Assembly (NCBI GenBank): GCA_964019055.1 | Contig: OZ025215.1 | Coordinates: forward strand, 7,301,284 to 7,365,283 | Origin: Anthopleura xanthogrammica | Taxonomy: Eukaryota > Cnidaria > Anthozoa > Actiniaria > Actiniidae | Direction: 5' to 3' | DNA: 64,000 nt | In this document: positions 23,001-32,948 of the stretch, piece after piece | Layout of the letters: the number at the start of each line of letters is the position of its first letter | Numbering within the stretch: position 1 is the first letter of the stretch | Translations under genes and position numbers: made by a program | Notes under the pieces: generated by a model | The model's input: only the letters and a program-made list of their open reading frames with translations | The model's database searches: none | Told to the model about the DNA's origin: nothing

Positions 23001-26000
23001 GACCCACCCCCCAATATTGCCGACCCATCCCCCCATAAAGAAAGCCCCCTAACTGAAGTAAACAGTTTACAATCATCCAGATCAAGTAGAGTAGTGTTAA
23101 CTTGGAATGTTGTGCTGAGGATGTTTATATTTATTTGGTAACTTTCTATGAGCAGGCTCTCGGGAACGAAAGGCAGATAAAGAAGAGATCTCCTCTCCCT
23201 TTCCCTCTCCCCCTAGAGCCTACTGTATCCGCAGGTTATTATTAACATGTTTAAATGACCTTAGCTGAAATCACATTCAAAGTTCCAGTAAGACATGAAG
23301 CAGAAAAGTCATTTGTAAACTTTTTCAAAATCTACTTACTATTTTCAACTAAAAACTTAGCAGAAGGACCATGAGGGGCAAAGGAAAACCTGAAAGATAC
23401 AACAAACGGAAAAACTTATATTGTAGAAAAAATGTATATGGTACAATAATCACTTACTATATCTCCGTTCGTTTTCTTATAGTTTAAGTTAGTCTTATAA
23501 TTTTCAAATATATTTTATACTTATTATATAATTATGTAAAGCGCTTTGGGCAACTAGTGGATTTAGCGCTATATAAATAAAGTTTTTATTATTATTATTA
23601 TTATTAGGGCTATTCCATATGTTCACTCCACAAACAAAACAACTTATAAACTTATTCTTACAACCAATACTGTGCGAGAGGCTTTTCTATGAGGTTCACT
23701 CCACATGCACTATCACTACATTCACTATTTACAACACACAATACTCAACTCACATGTTGATTTTAACGTACAGTAGGGAGGAAAACTGGAGAAAACACAT
23801 CAAATTCACTTGACTCATATATTAATGTAGCTCAGCTAGGAATCAAACCAGGACCCCAGGCATGAACTACACAGGGGTGCACTGTAGCAGAGCACACCAC
23901 CCATACTACTTCTATCTTCAACATTGTGTTATATGAAATGTGTATATGATTGTACCATACTGTGAAATGGACTCCGAAAAAAATTCTGAGCCCTAGATGA
24001 GAATCGAACCCACGACCCTCCGTATACTAGTCGAACGCTCTGTAGCATATACAGTACGTTTGTCACAATATACCCACACTAACGACCTTACTCACCATTA
24101 GAGTCTCCTGTAGCTCAGTGGCAGAGCGTCCGACTAGTATACGGAGGGTCATAGGTTCGATTCCAATCTTGGGCTCAGAGTCCATTTCACAGTATGGTAC
24201 GATCATATACACATTTCATTCCATCATCATACCAATATCATGTTAAGCATTGTGCTATATATTTATAATACATCGTTATCCTTAAACATACCACATAAAA
24301 AGATCCTTTTTCTTTCTCATTTCCAGGTATATGCATGAATTACAGTTCTTCATCTCACAAACCTTAAAAAGATAACACAAATTACTCAGACACCAGGGCA
24401 CAAAATTAACTTTTAAACCCACTTTTAAACTTTTCAGCCCTTCAATTTCTGGACTGTGGTCATACAGTACTCGCAAAACTTCGCTAGTTAAATTTTTTCT
24501 TACTAGCTAAATACGAAATTTCACTAGCATTTTGCAAGTTTGTGAGCGTTAAATCTGTGCCTTGGACCCAGCAATATTTTGATGTAGTCAAGGACACATA
24601 GATTGATTTGTGAAAAACATACATAAATTTAATTGCCAGATGAAATATCATTGGACTACCTGTGGTATATTCTACACAGGAAGCCCAAACAGCCATTCAG
24701 CAGTTTTTAAAATTCCTTATTTGAATATTCAAATTCTTAAAATTAGCTTGTGATGATCAGGGGAAATAAAGAAATGATTAAATAAACTATTTTTTTCAAC
24801 AAAATTGTAGTTTACAACTGTCTATATAACCTAGTTTTCATCTTAGCCTCCCAAATAATAATCACACTCCTCACTCTTGATCCCAGAGCCCTTGACAAAA
24901 TTCCAGACTCTGGGAAACCCTAGAATTTCAAGAGCTGTGATCGTTTAAAATATTTCTCATGATAATTGATCAAAAAACTGCTCTAACAACCACAAGAGCC
25001 CTTGCAAAAAGGAACAACAACTGTCTTGAAATTCAAAATATCATTAATTTAGGGAGTGTCGCTCTAGCTATAATACATGTACAAATTCAAGCATGCACAT
25101 AACACACCAGGTCATAATCACACACTAGGGTTTCCTAGAGTCTCTGGCATTTCATCAAGCATGCATAGTAAGAATGACAAGGCTCTGGAATCAAGAGTGT
25201 ACATTCCTACAGCATATACCGCAAGTAGCCTAATAATCTGGGTACATAGACTTACTTCATTGATTATAAAAAGCTTGTCCTTTCTGTCAAGCTTTGTGTC
25301 TAATGAAAAAGAAAAAGATAAATAAATATAAATTAAATGCATGATGGCATGTAGATTTCATATTCATGTGCTACATCAGAATGTCAGCTCAACATCACAA
25401 AAGTTAGGTCCCCTTTAATATTAAAATTTCAATTCTCGTAGTGCAGACAAAACAGCACGAAATCCTGGTTTACCTAGTAGTCAATCTCCTATGTGTCATC
25501 AATGCCAAAAATGCAAGATACCAGAGGTGAGCTTATACATGTAACTGAAGGGCTTATAACTTGGAAGGATATTCGCATTAACAGGCTAGTGCCAGGGCTC
25601 GTATGGGATTTCATGGTAAGGCAACTCATGTCAATAAGAATCTTCCCTTCCTTGCGAATATAATCATGAATTGTATTTTTAGGACCCTGGCCCCTTCCCT
25701 TAAGAAAACCAACCCCCACTCCCCCAAAAGCAAATCAACAAATATAATATTTATACCTGCTTTGTGATGTGGTAACACTGCTCTCAGGTCCAACATCAAA
25801 TGTCTTGCTCTACAAAAGAGTTTAACCCAAAATATCAATTCAGAAATCTTGAAAACTTGTATGCATGTGGGTATTTATGCATAGCAACTTCAATACGATG
25901 GGCCTAAAACTAAGGTTGCTTTCCATTTCCATTAGTCTGAACTGGCCAGCCAGACAGGTCCAAAGATAAAGAGAATTTGATTATTAATCAGAACTGTCCA

Positions 26001-26821
26001 GCCAGATCAAACAATTCCTGAATTGTATCCACTATTCTGATGGAATGTATATAAAAAATTAGGGAAAACTCTTGAGAAAAAAGCCTTTTCTCTTTTGAAT
26101 TCAATGGTCGGACCAGTCAGTTCTGACAACTGGAAAGCGCCCTAAGATTCCTTTCCCTTTTTTTTTACAAATACAGATGTAGTAACTTCAGCACTCGGCA
26201 GAGTGGCAAATTTTGGTAAGGAAGGAAAGTCAGAAACCCCTTTTGTGGATTATTTTTATCAAAACAAGGTTGCGAAACACAGGAAGCCCAATGCAATATT
26301 ATAAGCACAAAAGTTTTAAAGACAAAAATTGAAAAGGTTTCCCAATTTGGGGGTGCCAGTCATCCCTGGGACTTAAATAGAGTTACACACTATGTATATT
26401 ATCAAGGTTTCTTACCTGTGTGTTATTCCACGACCACAGAATACAAGAACTCGTTGTTTGTTTGTCCATTTTTCCTGGTGTTTCAAGAAATACAAAGTTA
26501 GATACTAATGCTTATCGAAAATAGAACGTGGTGACTAGACTTAGCTTGACTACATCGAAAAATGCAAGGACTTTTTGAATAAAACAAGAGATATTCTTGT
26601 CGTTTTGATGAACAACTGCACCACGTGCAAGTCTGTATACCTTCATCTATGTGTCACTTTTATCCAATATCTACACAAAAAATAAATAGTTTCTAAAACA
26701 TACAGTGTCTTAAGAGTATTACAGAACAACCTACCTTTTTAGTTTTCTTTCCTGGCGTGTTTTTAGGCTTATTTTCATCGACTTCAACTTCATCTTGGAT
26801 CTTTCTTTTTCTCGGCGCCAT
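17052..26821 (-). CDS. BRIX1: Ribosome biogenesis protein BRX1 homologue
   Basis: Nucleolar Brix-domain protein needed for 60S subunit assembly and pre-rRNA maturation. Twelve coding exons: 26735-26821, 26416-26474, 25757-25809, 25256-25299, 24292-24362, 23340-23389, 22473-22546, 21807-21857, 21177-21281, 19752-19785, 17619-17713, 17052-17249. They sum to 921 nt, in frame, 306 residues (human BRX1 is about 350). A basic N-terminus ([15 protein letters not shown]) is followed by Brix landmarks: [124 protein letters not shown] and [10 protein letters not shown]. The C-terminus is charged and ends KKTIKK. An in-frame upstream Met exists, but MAPRKRK matches the family start. Introns carry most of the repeats in 17.7-26.2 kb. 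Confidence 0.97.
17323..17466 (+). repeat. CAGA microsatellite clusters
   Basis: Two short GACA/CAGA runs, about 17323-17355 and 17442-17466, just beyond the last BRIX1 exon's acceptor and so inside its last intron. Simple-sequence DNA, non-coding. Confidence 0.8.
17825..18046. repeat. C16 run and 50-bp direct repeat
   Basis: C16 at 17825-17840 is followed by two direct copies of a segment of about 50 bases (17881-17934 and 17996-18046) sharing ATTTTTCTTGCCCAGACG, 115 bases apart. In the long BRIX1 intron between exons 11 and 10. Origin unknown. Confidence 0.65.
18177..18625 (+). repeat. Tandem duplication split by a MITE
   Basis: About 140 bases with landmarks GATGTTTACCCAATCA, ACATTAGAG and ATCATCTGG occur twice. 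In the first copy (18228-18488) a family A MITE interrupts the unit; in the second (18492-18610) the same site is empty. The empty copy serves as an internal record of the pre-insertion sequence. Confidence 0.75.
18331..18461. mobile_element. MITE family A, copy 2, with TATA target duplication
   Basis: A 131-bp palindrome starting GACCCCTTGCAGCA and ending TGACGTCACGTGCAAGGGGTC, with inner CTCAATTTGGAGGACAAAAC arms. TATA flanks both ends. Removing one TATA and the element restores a 21-base stretch of the same length as the empty paralogous site near 18574-18594, so the duplication is 4 bp. No coding capacity. Confidence 0.85.
20008..20075 (+). mobile_element. SINE fragment
   Basis: GGAACAAGGGTCACAGG followed by TAGCCACTG matches the 3' body of the minus-strand SINE at 8180-8450, in opposite orientation. 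The tRNA-like head was not recognised here, so this is a truncated copy. Confidence 0.55.
20189..20438. mobile_element. MITE with ATATCTG target duplication
   Basis: About 250 bp with inverted ends CCGGGGGG / CCCCCCGG and inner AAGGGTGGG / CCCACCCC matches. ATATCTG flanks the element directly on both sides (20182-20188 and 20439-20445), a 7-bp target-site duplication. In the BRIX1 intron between exons 10 and 9. Confidence 0.75.
20579..21118 (+). mobile_element. Two direct copies of a palindromic repeat plus terminal hairpin
   Basis: Copies at about 20579-20823 and 20824-21054 share CCTACTAATGGTCTATCA, a TGATTGGC block, GGTCTATTAGTGATA and CAATTAGACCTCT. Each contains inverted GGTCTATTAGTGATAGACC-type stems. 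At 21036-21088 a 16-bp perfect stem (CTACGAGTCAATAGCC and its complement) encloses GGCCTTCGGCC. The outer arms extend the fold to about 21005-21118. It is non-coding and in a BRIX1 intron. Confidence 0.7.
21950..22340 (+). repeat. GGAT-rich microsatellite
   Basis: Degenerate (TGGA)n and TGGAAGGA arrays at 21955-22035 and 22180-22335, with TTTA units between. The open frames on both strands here are artefacts of the repeat. In the BRIX1 intron between exons 8 and 7. Confidence 0.9.
22816..23052. mobile_element. MITE with TTAGGGGGCTTTC ends
   Basis: Inverted ends TTAGGGGGCTTTC and GAAAGCCCCCTAA, about 237 bp, with a TA at each border that fits a Tc1/mariner-type TA target. It contains the G15 run and many C5-C7 blocks. 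BRIX1 intron between exons 7 and 6. Confidence 0.75.
23495..23606 (+). mobile_element. Retroelement 3' tail, GCGCTATATAAA plus (ATT)n
   Basis: AAAGCGCTTTGGG, GCGCTATATAAATAAAG and then (ATT)n is the characteristic 3' end shared by many L2/V-type LINE and SINE families in aquatic animals. Only the tail is recognisable. Similar tails in the opposite orientation lie at about 61367-61470, 61800-61860 and 62260-62350. Confidence 0.65.
23775..23912 (-). mobile_element. tRNA-derived SINE fragment
   Basis: On the minus strand a tRNA-like head (GTGGTGTGCTCTGCTACAG, B-box GGTTTGATTCC) is followed by TGTGTTTTCTCCAG and TTTTCCTCCCTACT, the V-SINE-like core. In the BRIX1 intron between exons 6 and 5. Confidence 0.6.
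23934..24219. mobile_element. Fold-back element with tRNA-like arms
   Basis: Two inverted arms of about 110 bases (23934-24046 and about 24108-24219) share, outside to inside, ATGAAATGTGTATATGAT, GTACCATACTGTGAAATGG, GAATCGAACC and CCGTATACTAGTCG. They enclose about 60 unpaired bases. Both arms contain a tRNA-like B box. The arrangement resembles a MITE or two head-to-head SINE copies. Located in a BRIX1 intron. Confidence 0.8.
24107..24178 (+). other. tRNA-like sequence (Thr-AGT type), probably not a functional tRNA
   Basis: The right arm of the fold-back has a good A box (TAGCTCAGTGG), a perfect B box (GGTTCGATTCC), a D arm GCTC/GAGC, and an anticodon arm TCCGA/ACGGA around CTAGTAT, which would give anticodon AGT. 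The acceptor ends do not pair and the T stem has a mismatch. It is therefore read as tRNA-derived repeat rather than a working gene. Confidence 0.5.
25911..26145. mobile_element. MITE, Harbinger-like by target size
   Basis: About 235 bp between TAA copies, with ends GGTTGCTTTCCA and TGGAAAGCGCCC and inner CTGAACTGGCC / GGACCAGTCAG matches. A 3-bp TAA flank fits the TWA target of PIF/Harbinger elements (family knowledge); the assignment is an inference. In BRIX1 intron 2. Confidence 0.6.
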
Positions 26822-27337
26822 CTTGAAATGCCTGGTTACCAAGAGAGCGGTTACCAAATGAGTAGCCACGCAAAAACCAAGCCCTACCCCATCCCCGTGC
26901 GTAATCCTTTGACAAACATATTCAATAGCATATTGTTTTTTTTTAATTTCCAAACTGTATAAAGAATTTTAATTTAGATTTATATGATTCATTATTTGAT
27001 TTTGAAATTGTAAAAAAAAATTCTAAAACATTTTTTGGGATATTCAATATTTTAAAATCCTCCCCTCCCATCCCCCCTCGTATGCTCAATATCACGCCGT
27101 CACGCCTTCCTCACAATCTGAATACAAACACAACACTCTTCATTCAAGAAAAGAAAGCGAAAGTTCTGTACTGTTTTCGTTGTTTTTTTCAGTATTTCTT
27201 GATTCAAAAGGTAATAAGCACCTTTTTTGTGTTAATGCAAAAGAGATGATCTTTGTGAACATTTGCATAAGCGAAAATTGTAACTGTCAAAGTTCGCGCT
27301 TTCCATGAGCTATCTTTTTTATTTCACACAGGCAAAA
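26822..27337. promoter_or_regulatory. Divergent promoter between BRIX1 and PLGRKT
   Basis: Only 516 bases separate the start codons of two head-to-head genes. The PLGRKT ATG follows a CACAG acceptor (27327-27331), and a matching donor AAG|GTAATA lies near 27210, which implies a 5' UTR intron of about 120 bases and leaves some 390 bases for both promoters. No TATA box stands out. Sharing of regulation is inferred from the geometry only. Confidence 0.55.
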
Positions 27338-30300
27338 ATGGGGTCAGCATTAGGAACTGCTATGGACGAACATATGAAAAAGAATCAACAGTTTATGGTT
27401 GAGAATCAAAGGATAGTGGTAAGTTTTGTAGTGATGAATTAATTCAGTTATATTCAAAATAAAATCGACAGCCATGCATACATAACAAAAGGACTGTAGG
27501 TAGGTGAACAGGGGGGGGGGGTACCTTAATCAACCAAGTGCAGTGTAGTGTACATGACATTGAGTTCAAACCATGTCTGATGGACAATTGAAACCTAGAA
27601 ATAAGGATAACCTGATTCAACGAATGAAGCTCTTGTTTGTGTGTGATGACTGTGTGAGAATGAAAACAGCTGCATCACAACCTTGGTTGATCTTTGATAT
27701 TTAACATAATTTAGGGGTTTGAAGCCCCTTAACATCCCAGATAACCATCATCAAACAGGTTAATTAATGAAGAACAAACAAACCTGCTACTATGAATAGC
27801 GATGCTTCATGGTTTGTGATGCTAATATGCCAACCGGCTCTATGCAAACCATTTTAAAGTGCCTATGACACATCTGACAATATTCTCAGAATACATTCTA
27901 CATGAGATGAGCTGTTGACTGGCCCCAAAAAATTACATAGTTTGAGTGATGCATCTTGAAGATATGAAGGTTTATTCTTGTCATATGCTAAAGAATATGA
28001 CGTCAGGGAGGCATTTATGTTTATTTGTTGTTCCTTGTAATTCAAAACACTGGCTATGGGCAGAAAATAATTAGCAATTTTTTTTATGAAAGCCACGGGT
28101 AAAACAGTGATGCTTTCCAAATTTAATTTATCTTTACCAGTTAGGTTTTGTATATTAAATGATGGCTCCCCTGACGTCACAGTCATTAGCATATGGCATG
28201 GAAAACCCTTTATAATTTCAAGATGCATCACTCAAACTATATAAATATATACATTTTTTTGGTCATTGAACAACTCATCTCATGTAGAATCTATACTGAG
28301 AATATTGTCGGATGTGTCATAGGCGCTTTAAGCTCCTCACAAGTTCATACTACATATTTCACAAAGAACAAAATGGAAAAAAAAGATTGAATTGTATTAT
28401 TTTCTCACAGTTAGAAAGACAAATGCAGATACAAAGGCAAATGCAGCAGCGTCAAATGGCATCCATGCTTGCAGGATCAAGAGAGATGTTCAACTGGGTT
28501 GCATCATTTTATGGCCTGGCTACAGTGGCTATGTTTGCAGGGTAAATTTCTTTATTCTGCATCACAGAGAAAGTAATAATAAGACAACAATGTAAGAGGG
28601 TCCTGAAGGGGGGAGTCCTAATCCCATTTCCTAGCCTAAAATTTTGCTAAATCCTAGTCCCAGCCATGCAAAATCTTAGTCCAAGTTATAGAGTTAGAGT
28701 TAGAGACTTTGAAAAATACCAATCCCAGTAATGACTAAATTCCAGTCCCAGTGCATGTCATGTCAAATCCCATTTTCTCAGCCCAAAAAAGGCAAATCCC
28801 AGCTCCCATTTTACCCCTTCAGTACCCTCATGTAACCTGCATGCAACTGGTTAACTAAGCCTGGTTAAAAGAGATGATGAGTGATGAGCTGCACACAAGT
28901 ACACATAAGACATATCCAGGGATATGAAAAGAGGGTCTAGATTCTGAAATCATACAACATATTGCAGGGATGGATCCAGGGGAGGGGTGCAGAAGATGCA
29001 CACCCCCTGGGTCAACTCTGTGCCCCTATAACTGCAGCTACTTCAATTGTTTTCATTTAAATAGGTACATGAAGACAAAGAACCCTTCTGTTATTGCACC
29101 ATTTCTTCCACTCTCCTTCATTGTTGGGTATCAGGCAGATTATGTATATGGCAATAAAATAGAAAGAATCAGAGGTGAGTGAACATGTAACAGCTTATAT
29201 TCCAGAGACATTTTAAAGATACAATGGAATTTATGGAGAAAATTAGGGATTATACTCTCATTCAATTCTTTGGTATTATTCCAAGAGATAGACTTCAGTC
29301 AAAGTTCCTCATCCACAGTGAGTTAGTGAGTGTGACTTGGCAGAAGTCTATCCTAGAAAGTGAATAATCAACTCAATATTCAAATAATGAAATCATTAAT
29401 GGGGCCTAGGGGGTACACTTGAGCTGTCTTAACTGTAAGAGTGTCTGTAAAGGACACAGTAAATGTTACAGTAAAAGTTCTGTCAGATGGTACTTGGACT
29501 GGCTCAGGGTGAAAACAAAATCTGTAAATTTTAGTCGATTCCTAACTGCTTTGGGAGTAGTTGAATACGTTTTGCGTGATTTTACTTCCATACTTCAATG
29601 CAATGCGAAATAAAATAGTGAAAAAGTTTGTATCCAAGGAAGCCATTTTGATTGAAATTTGAGAGAATTCATACCACTTGACCTTTCAGGGCATAAGTGT
29701 TGACAAACACGGCTGGCGTTCTTGGCGGTCACGCGTAAAATTTCTTCTTTTAAACACATCTTTTACTCATTAAACGATGTGTCGATTGTAATATATACAA
29801 AATAACAAATGATTAAGACTCGAAGTAGAAGTTTAGGCCCTGTTTAGGCTGTAAAACATCGCTGTGACGAATCAACATTCGAATGCTCATGTTTCACTCT
29901 TAGTACAGCACATGCGTCCCGCCGTTGCTATGGCTGACGTCATTTGTTTGGGACGCCATATTAAATTTGTCCCTCACGCATTCTTCAATAAATCCTAATT
30001 TTATTTATCATACTATCATTGTATTTGGTAGAGAGTTTAAATATACTTCAAAGATTTAAAATTAGCCAGCCCGAAGCATGAAATTAATTTGGGAAAATTT
30101 TACGAACGTTTGAAGTTCGGCTATCTTGTATTTCCATTTGCAGCTATTACTGCAATTCTCATTATTCTGCGAACTCAGAAATTTCAATGGCTTGTTGTGA
30201 AATTGGTTTTTCGCTGCCCTCAATCAAAACTAATCAGTCAGTACCTTTTATATTTTTGACTGGCGGCAGTGAAAAACCAAAAAAATGGGCAACTAGCAAC

Positions 30301-30988
30301 TACCGAGTTCGCAGAATATTGAGAATCACAGTAAAACGAAAAATAATTTTGCTCCGGGCTGGCTAATTTTTATTAGGTATGAGGTGTAGATTATAAATGC
30401 TTAGTTTGAGTTTTATTAGTTAAATTGAAATAGAGATATTACGGAATAATGGATTTTGAAGCCTTGGGTAACCTGTATTTTTTTGACACCTTAGGTGTGA
30501 AATTTTACACTTTTAACATGCGATTTGGGAAGAAAATTTTATGTATATTATTATTCTCAAGTCATTTGTAAGATATACTGAATACTATTTGAACAGTTTT
30601 TGTATAAGTGACATCCACTTTAGCCAGTCCAGGTACCTTAACCCTAAAAGAACCCTAAATTTTTGTTGAACTATTTTGTTGAACTATTTTGTTGAACTAC
30701 TGATAAAGTCCATAAATTAAATGTTCAAAAAATTGATTAGTTCTTGGCCATAATGGGACACTAATGCCTCCATAGCTGTCATTATCATCCCCCGAAACTA
30801 AAAAGTTAGGGAAATTTTAGCTTATTTAACTTAATTTTTTTTATCTTTACTGTTGATCTAAATTCTTAGATGAAGCAGAAAGAATCATGAAAGAAGAACA
30901 AGGCCTTCTTGCGATACCTAATGGCATACCTACATTTATTGACATTGAACAAGGAAGACTTGCTGCAGAAGAAAAGACTCCACAATAA
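27338..30988 (+). CDS. PLGRKT: Plasminogen receptor (KT)-like membrane protein
   Basis: Homologue of Plg-R(KT)/C9orf46, a small two-pass membrane protein that in vertebrates binds plasminogen at the cell surface. Exons 27338-27418, 28411-28541, 29065-29174 and 30870-30988 join in frame to 441 nt, 146 residues (human 147). Landmarks: MGSALGTAMDEHMKKNQQFM, a Gln/Met/Arg-rich stretch (LERQMQIQRQMQQRQM), SREMFNWVASFYGLATVAMF (first helix), PFLPLSFIVGYQADYVYG (second helix), then KIERIRG and an acidic C-terminus ending EEKTPQ. The vertebrate protein ends in Lys, the plasminogen-binding residue; here the last residue is Gln, so that activity is doubtful. Three MITEs sit in its three introns. Confidence 0.93.
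27858..28327. mobile_element. 470-bp MITE with TTAA target duplication
   Basis: Flanked by TTAA on both sides. Ends AGTGCCTATGACACATC and its complement GATGTGTCATAGGCGCT; the arms pair for well over 100 bases on each side (shared CAATATTCTCAG, TACATGAGATGAG, AGTTTGAGTGATGCATCTTG). TTAA is the hallmark target of piggyBac elements (family knowledge). No transposase frame; the 122-codon minus-strand frame has no recognisable motif. Lies in PLGRKT intron 1. Confidence 0.8.
28596..28829. mobile_element. 234-bp MITE with ATGTAA target duplication
   Basis: Inverted ends GAGGGTCCTGAAGGGG and CCCCTTCAGTACCCTC, flanked by ATGTAA at 28590-28595 and 28830-28835. The interior repeats AATCCCA/AGTCCCAG motifs. 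In PLGRKT intron 2. Confidence 0.8.
30064..30364. mobile_element. 301-bp MITE with AATT flanks
   Basis: Ends AGCCAGCCCG and CGGGCTGGCT, flanked by AATT on both sides. Inner arms share ATTCTGCGAACTC and GGTTTTTC..CTGCC blocks in inverted orientation. In PLGRKT intron 3. Confidence 0.75.
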
Positions 30989-31099
30989 CTGATAAACACT
31001 CTGAAATATTACCTTTATTATCATTGTTATCATCTAATACTCAGGTTAAACAGTGTGTTAACGTAAGTACAAGCAATACTCCTTGGACATAATATTATG

Positions 31100-31385
31100 T
31101 ATAAATACAGTTATTTCAAAAAATGTTGAATACTGAATAGTGAATAGTGCATTCCAAGACCAAAGGGCATTGTGGGTCTTATTAATTTGAAATAAAAAGT
31201 AAATATACAGCAATTTGATCTTTATGTGTAGCTAGTATATTGTTTTGGATGGAATGCACTAAAAATATGATAAATCATTATTATTCATTTTACTTTAGAC
31301 AATATTACATGACCCAAAATGCATTTCGGTCTTGGAATATACTATTCAGTATGCGGTATTCTTTATATAAAAGTTTCTCAAAATA
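31100..31385. mobile_element. Palindromic element, ATTCCAAGACC family
   Basis: Inverted arms with ATACTGAATAGT, GGAATGCACTATTC-like and GCATTCCAAGACC / GGTCTTGGAAT cores (left about 31126-31180, right about 31315-31371). It lies just after the PLGRKT stop codon, and an AATAAA at 31191-31196 inside it could supply that gene's poly(A) signal. Confidence 0.65.
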
Positions 31386-31659
31386 GCTGCATACAATATG
31401 AGTGGCCAATCTGTATAGACATTTAAAAGGGTGAGAAATTGTAAAACCCATACTGATCAGCCATGAATATTGTATATGTTAACTTAGGATGCAAATGAGG
31501 ACACTTCTGTATCCAATTTACAGACCTCTCCTGGGTGACTGATTTCTATTGTGTTTTACCTCATTAATTATTCTTAATTAATAATAATAATATAATTAAT
31601 AATATGATGGTATTTTGTACATGTACATAAATTTGTACTTTTACGAATTACGGTAATTT

Positions 31660-32040
31660 TATAATACAGCCATTTCAAAAAGGTTGGTGAAAGTTTTGTT
31701 GCATGTTGCATACCAAGCCCGAAATGTATTGTGGATCATATTTAAATAATATCAGCACGGAAAAAACATATGCCGGAAAAACGTACAGACAAAGTTTGAG
31801 AAAATTCCATGATGTTGTGACCTCTCCAGGGGCGTAGCTTGCATTACGCAAATACGCACGTGCGTACTTGAGAAATTCACAACTTTTTTCAGAATTCCTG
31901 ATGTATGGAAAGCAAAAACTTTACTTTTGGGTTGGTAGTGTTTGAGGCCATGGGGACCCATGCGTATACTTGCCAGAATGTCCAAAATTTAACATGCAAT
32001 AAAACCTTCACCAACTTTTTTTTAAATTGCTGTATACAGA
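31660..32040. mobile_element. Palindromic element, GTTGGTGAAAG family
   Basis: Left arm (about 31665-31710) has ATACAGCCATTTCAAAAA and GTTGGTGAAAGTTTTGTTGC; the right arm (about 31992-32037) is its diverged complement. The outer ATACAG..ATTTCAAAAA motif also starts the element at 31100, so the two may be related. Confidence 0.6.
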
Positions 32041-32167
32041 AGCTTAGGACTAGAGAAAGATCCACGAGTTGCCAAGGTCACAGAAGCAATAAAAATGTTG
32101 AGCTCTCGTAGCTCTAATGCCCATAGCAGCCTCTGACCATCATTTGCATTGAGCTTTCAGGAGTATA

Positions 32168-32600
32168 GAGCAGTTTTCGTATGACTGTGAAAACCCGACT
32201 AAGAAAAGCTCGCGGCACAAACGCGGGTATGATAAGAAATTCTAAAAACCATCACGGTCTACTCTCCATCTAAGCATGTCTAAACAAATGCCCTAACCAT
32301 GGCGTGGACACAGACACGGCAAGGTCACGGCAGACCAATAGAGCAGATTTCGTATGAGTGTGAAAAGTCACGCCACACAGCACAGTTACGGCTCGGCGCG
32401 GACACGGCACCGATTGTCGAATGTTTTCATACACGGCACGGCACTGACATGGTCACGGTAAGGCACGGTCCATGCCGTAAGATTTTCATAGTCATACGAA
32501 AACTGCTCTAACATTGCGCGAGATTCTGGAAAACATGACGGTCATGGCAAGGCACGTATACAGCACCAGTCACGGTCATAGGAAATCTACTCTAAACCTC
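32168..32600. mobile_element. MITE family B, copy 2, beside a degenerate copy
   Basis: The core copy 32341-32508 runs from TA|GAGCAGATTTCGTATGA to GTCATACGAAAACTGCTC|TA, with CACGGCAC-rich inner DNA in the same order as 2276-2445. A separate left half (from 32168) and right half (to about 32597, CACGGTCATAGG) flank it. This suggests that the complete copy landed inside an older member of the same family. Confidence 0.7.
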
Positions 32601-32948
32601 TCGTGATATCCAAACAACATCTGTTAAAAAGGCATTAACTAAGCTTTCTGTTCGATGTTTAACACTTGGATTAATCAGTCCTAGAATTGATTAAGTTGTG
32701 ATCCGATCTATACAGATTGTTTCAGTCTGCCTCATTGTATAACTTGCGTATTTATCACTATGAATCCTAGACAGCTGTCCACCAGTCCTCCTACAGTAAT
32801 TCCTAATTCTACTACGTTTGGAGGACGAGGTGACAATAGTTTTTCAAGTTCTCGTGAAAATTGAGAAATGTTTGTGTGTAAGAAATATTCTTGTGTTCTT
32901 CATGCTGATATATATTTCACTTGCTGCTACAAGACGCCGGCTGTAAAA

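Noticed and set aside
24107..24178. Functional tRNA-Thr gene
   Set aside because: Acceptor stem does not pair, and the sequence is part of a fold-back repeat.
27863..28231. 122-codon minus-strand frame in PLGRKT intron 1
   Set aside because: Falls inside the TTAA-flanked palindromic element and shows no transposase motif.
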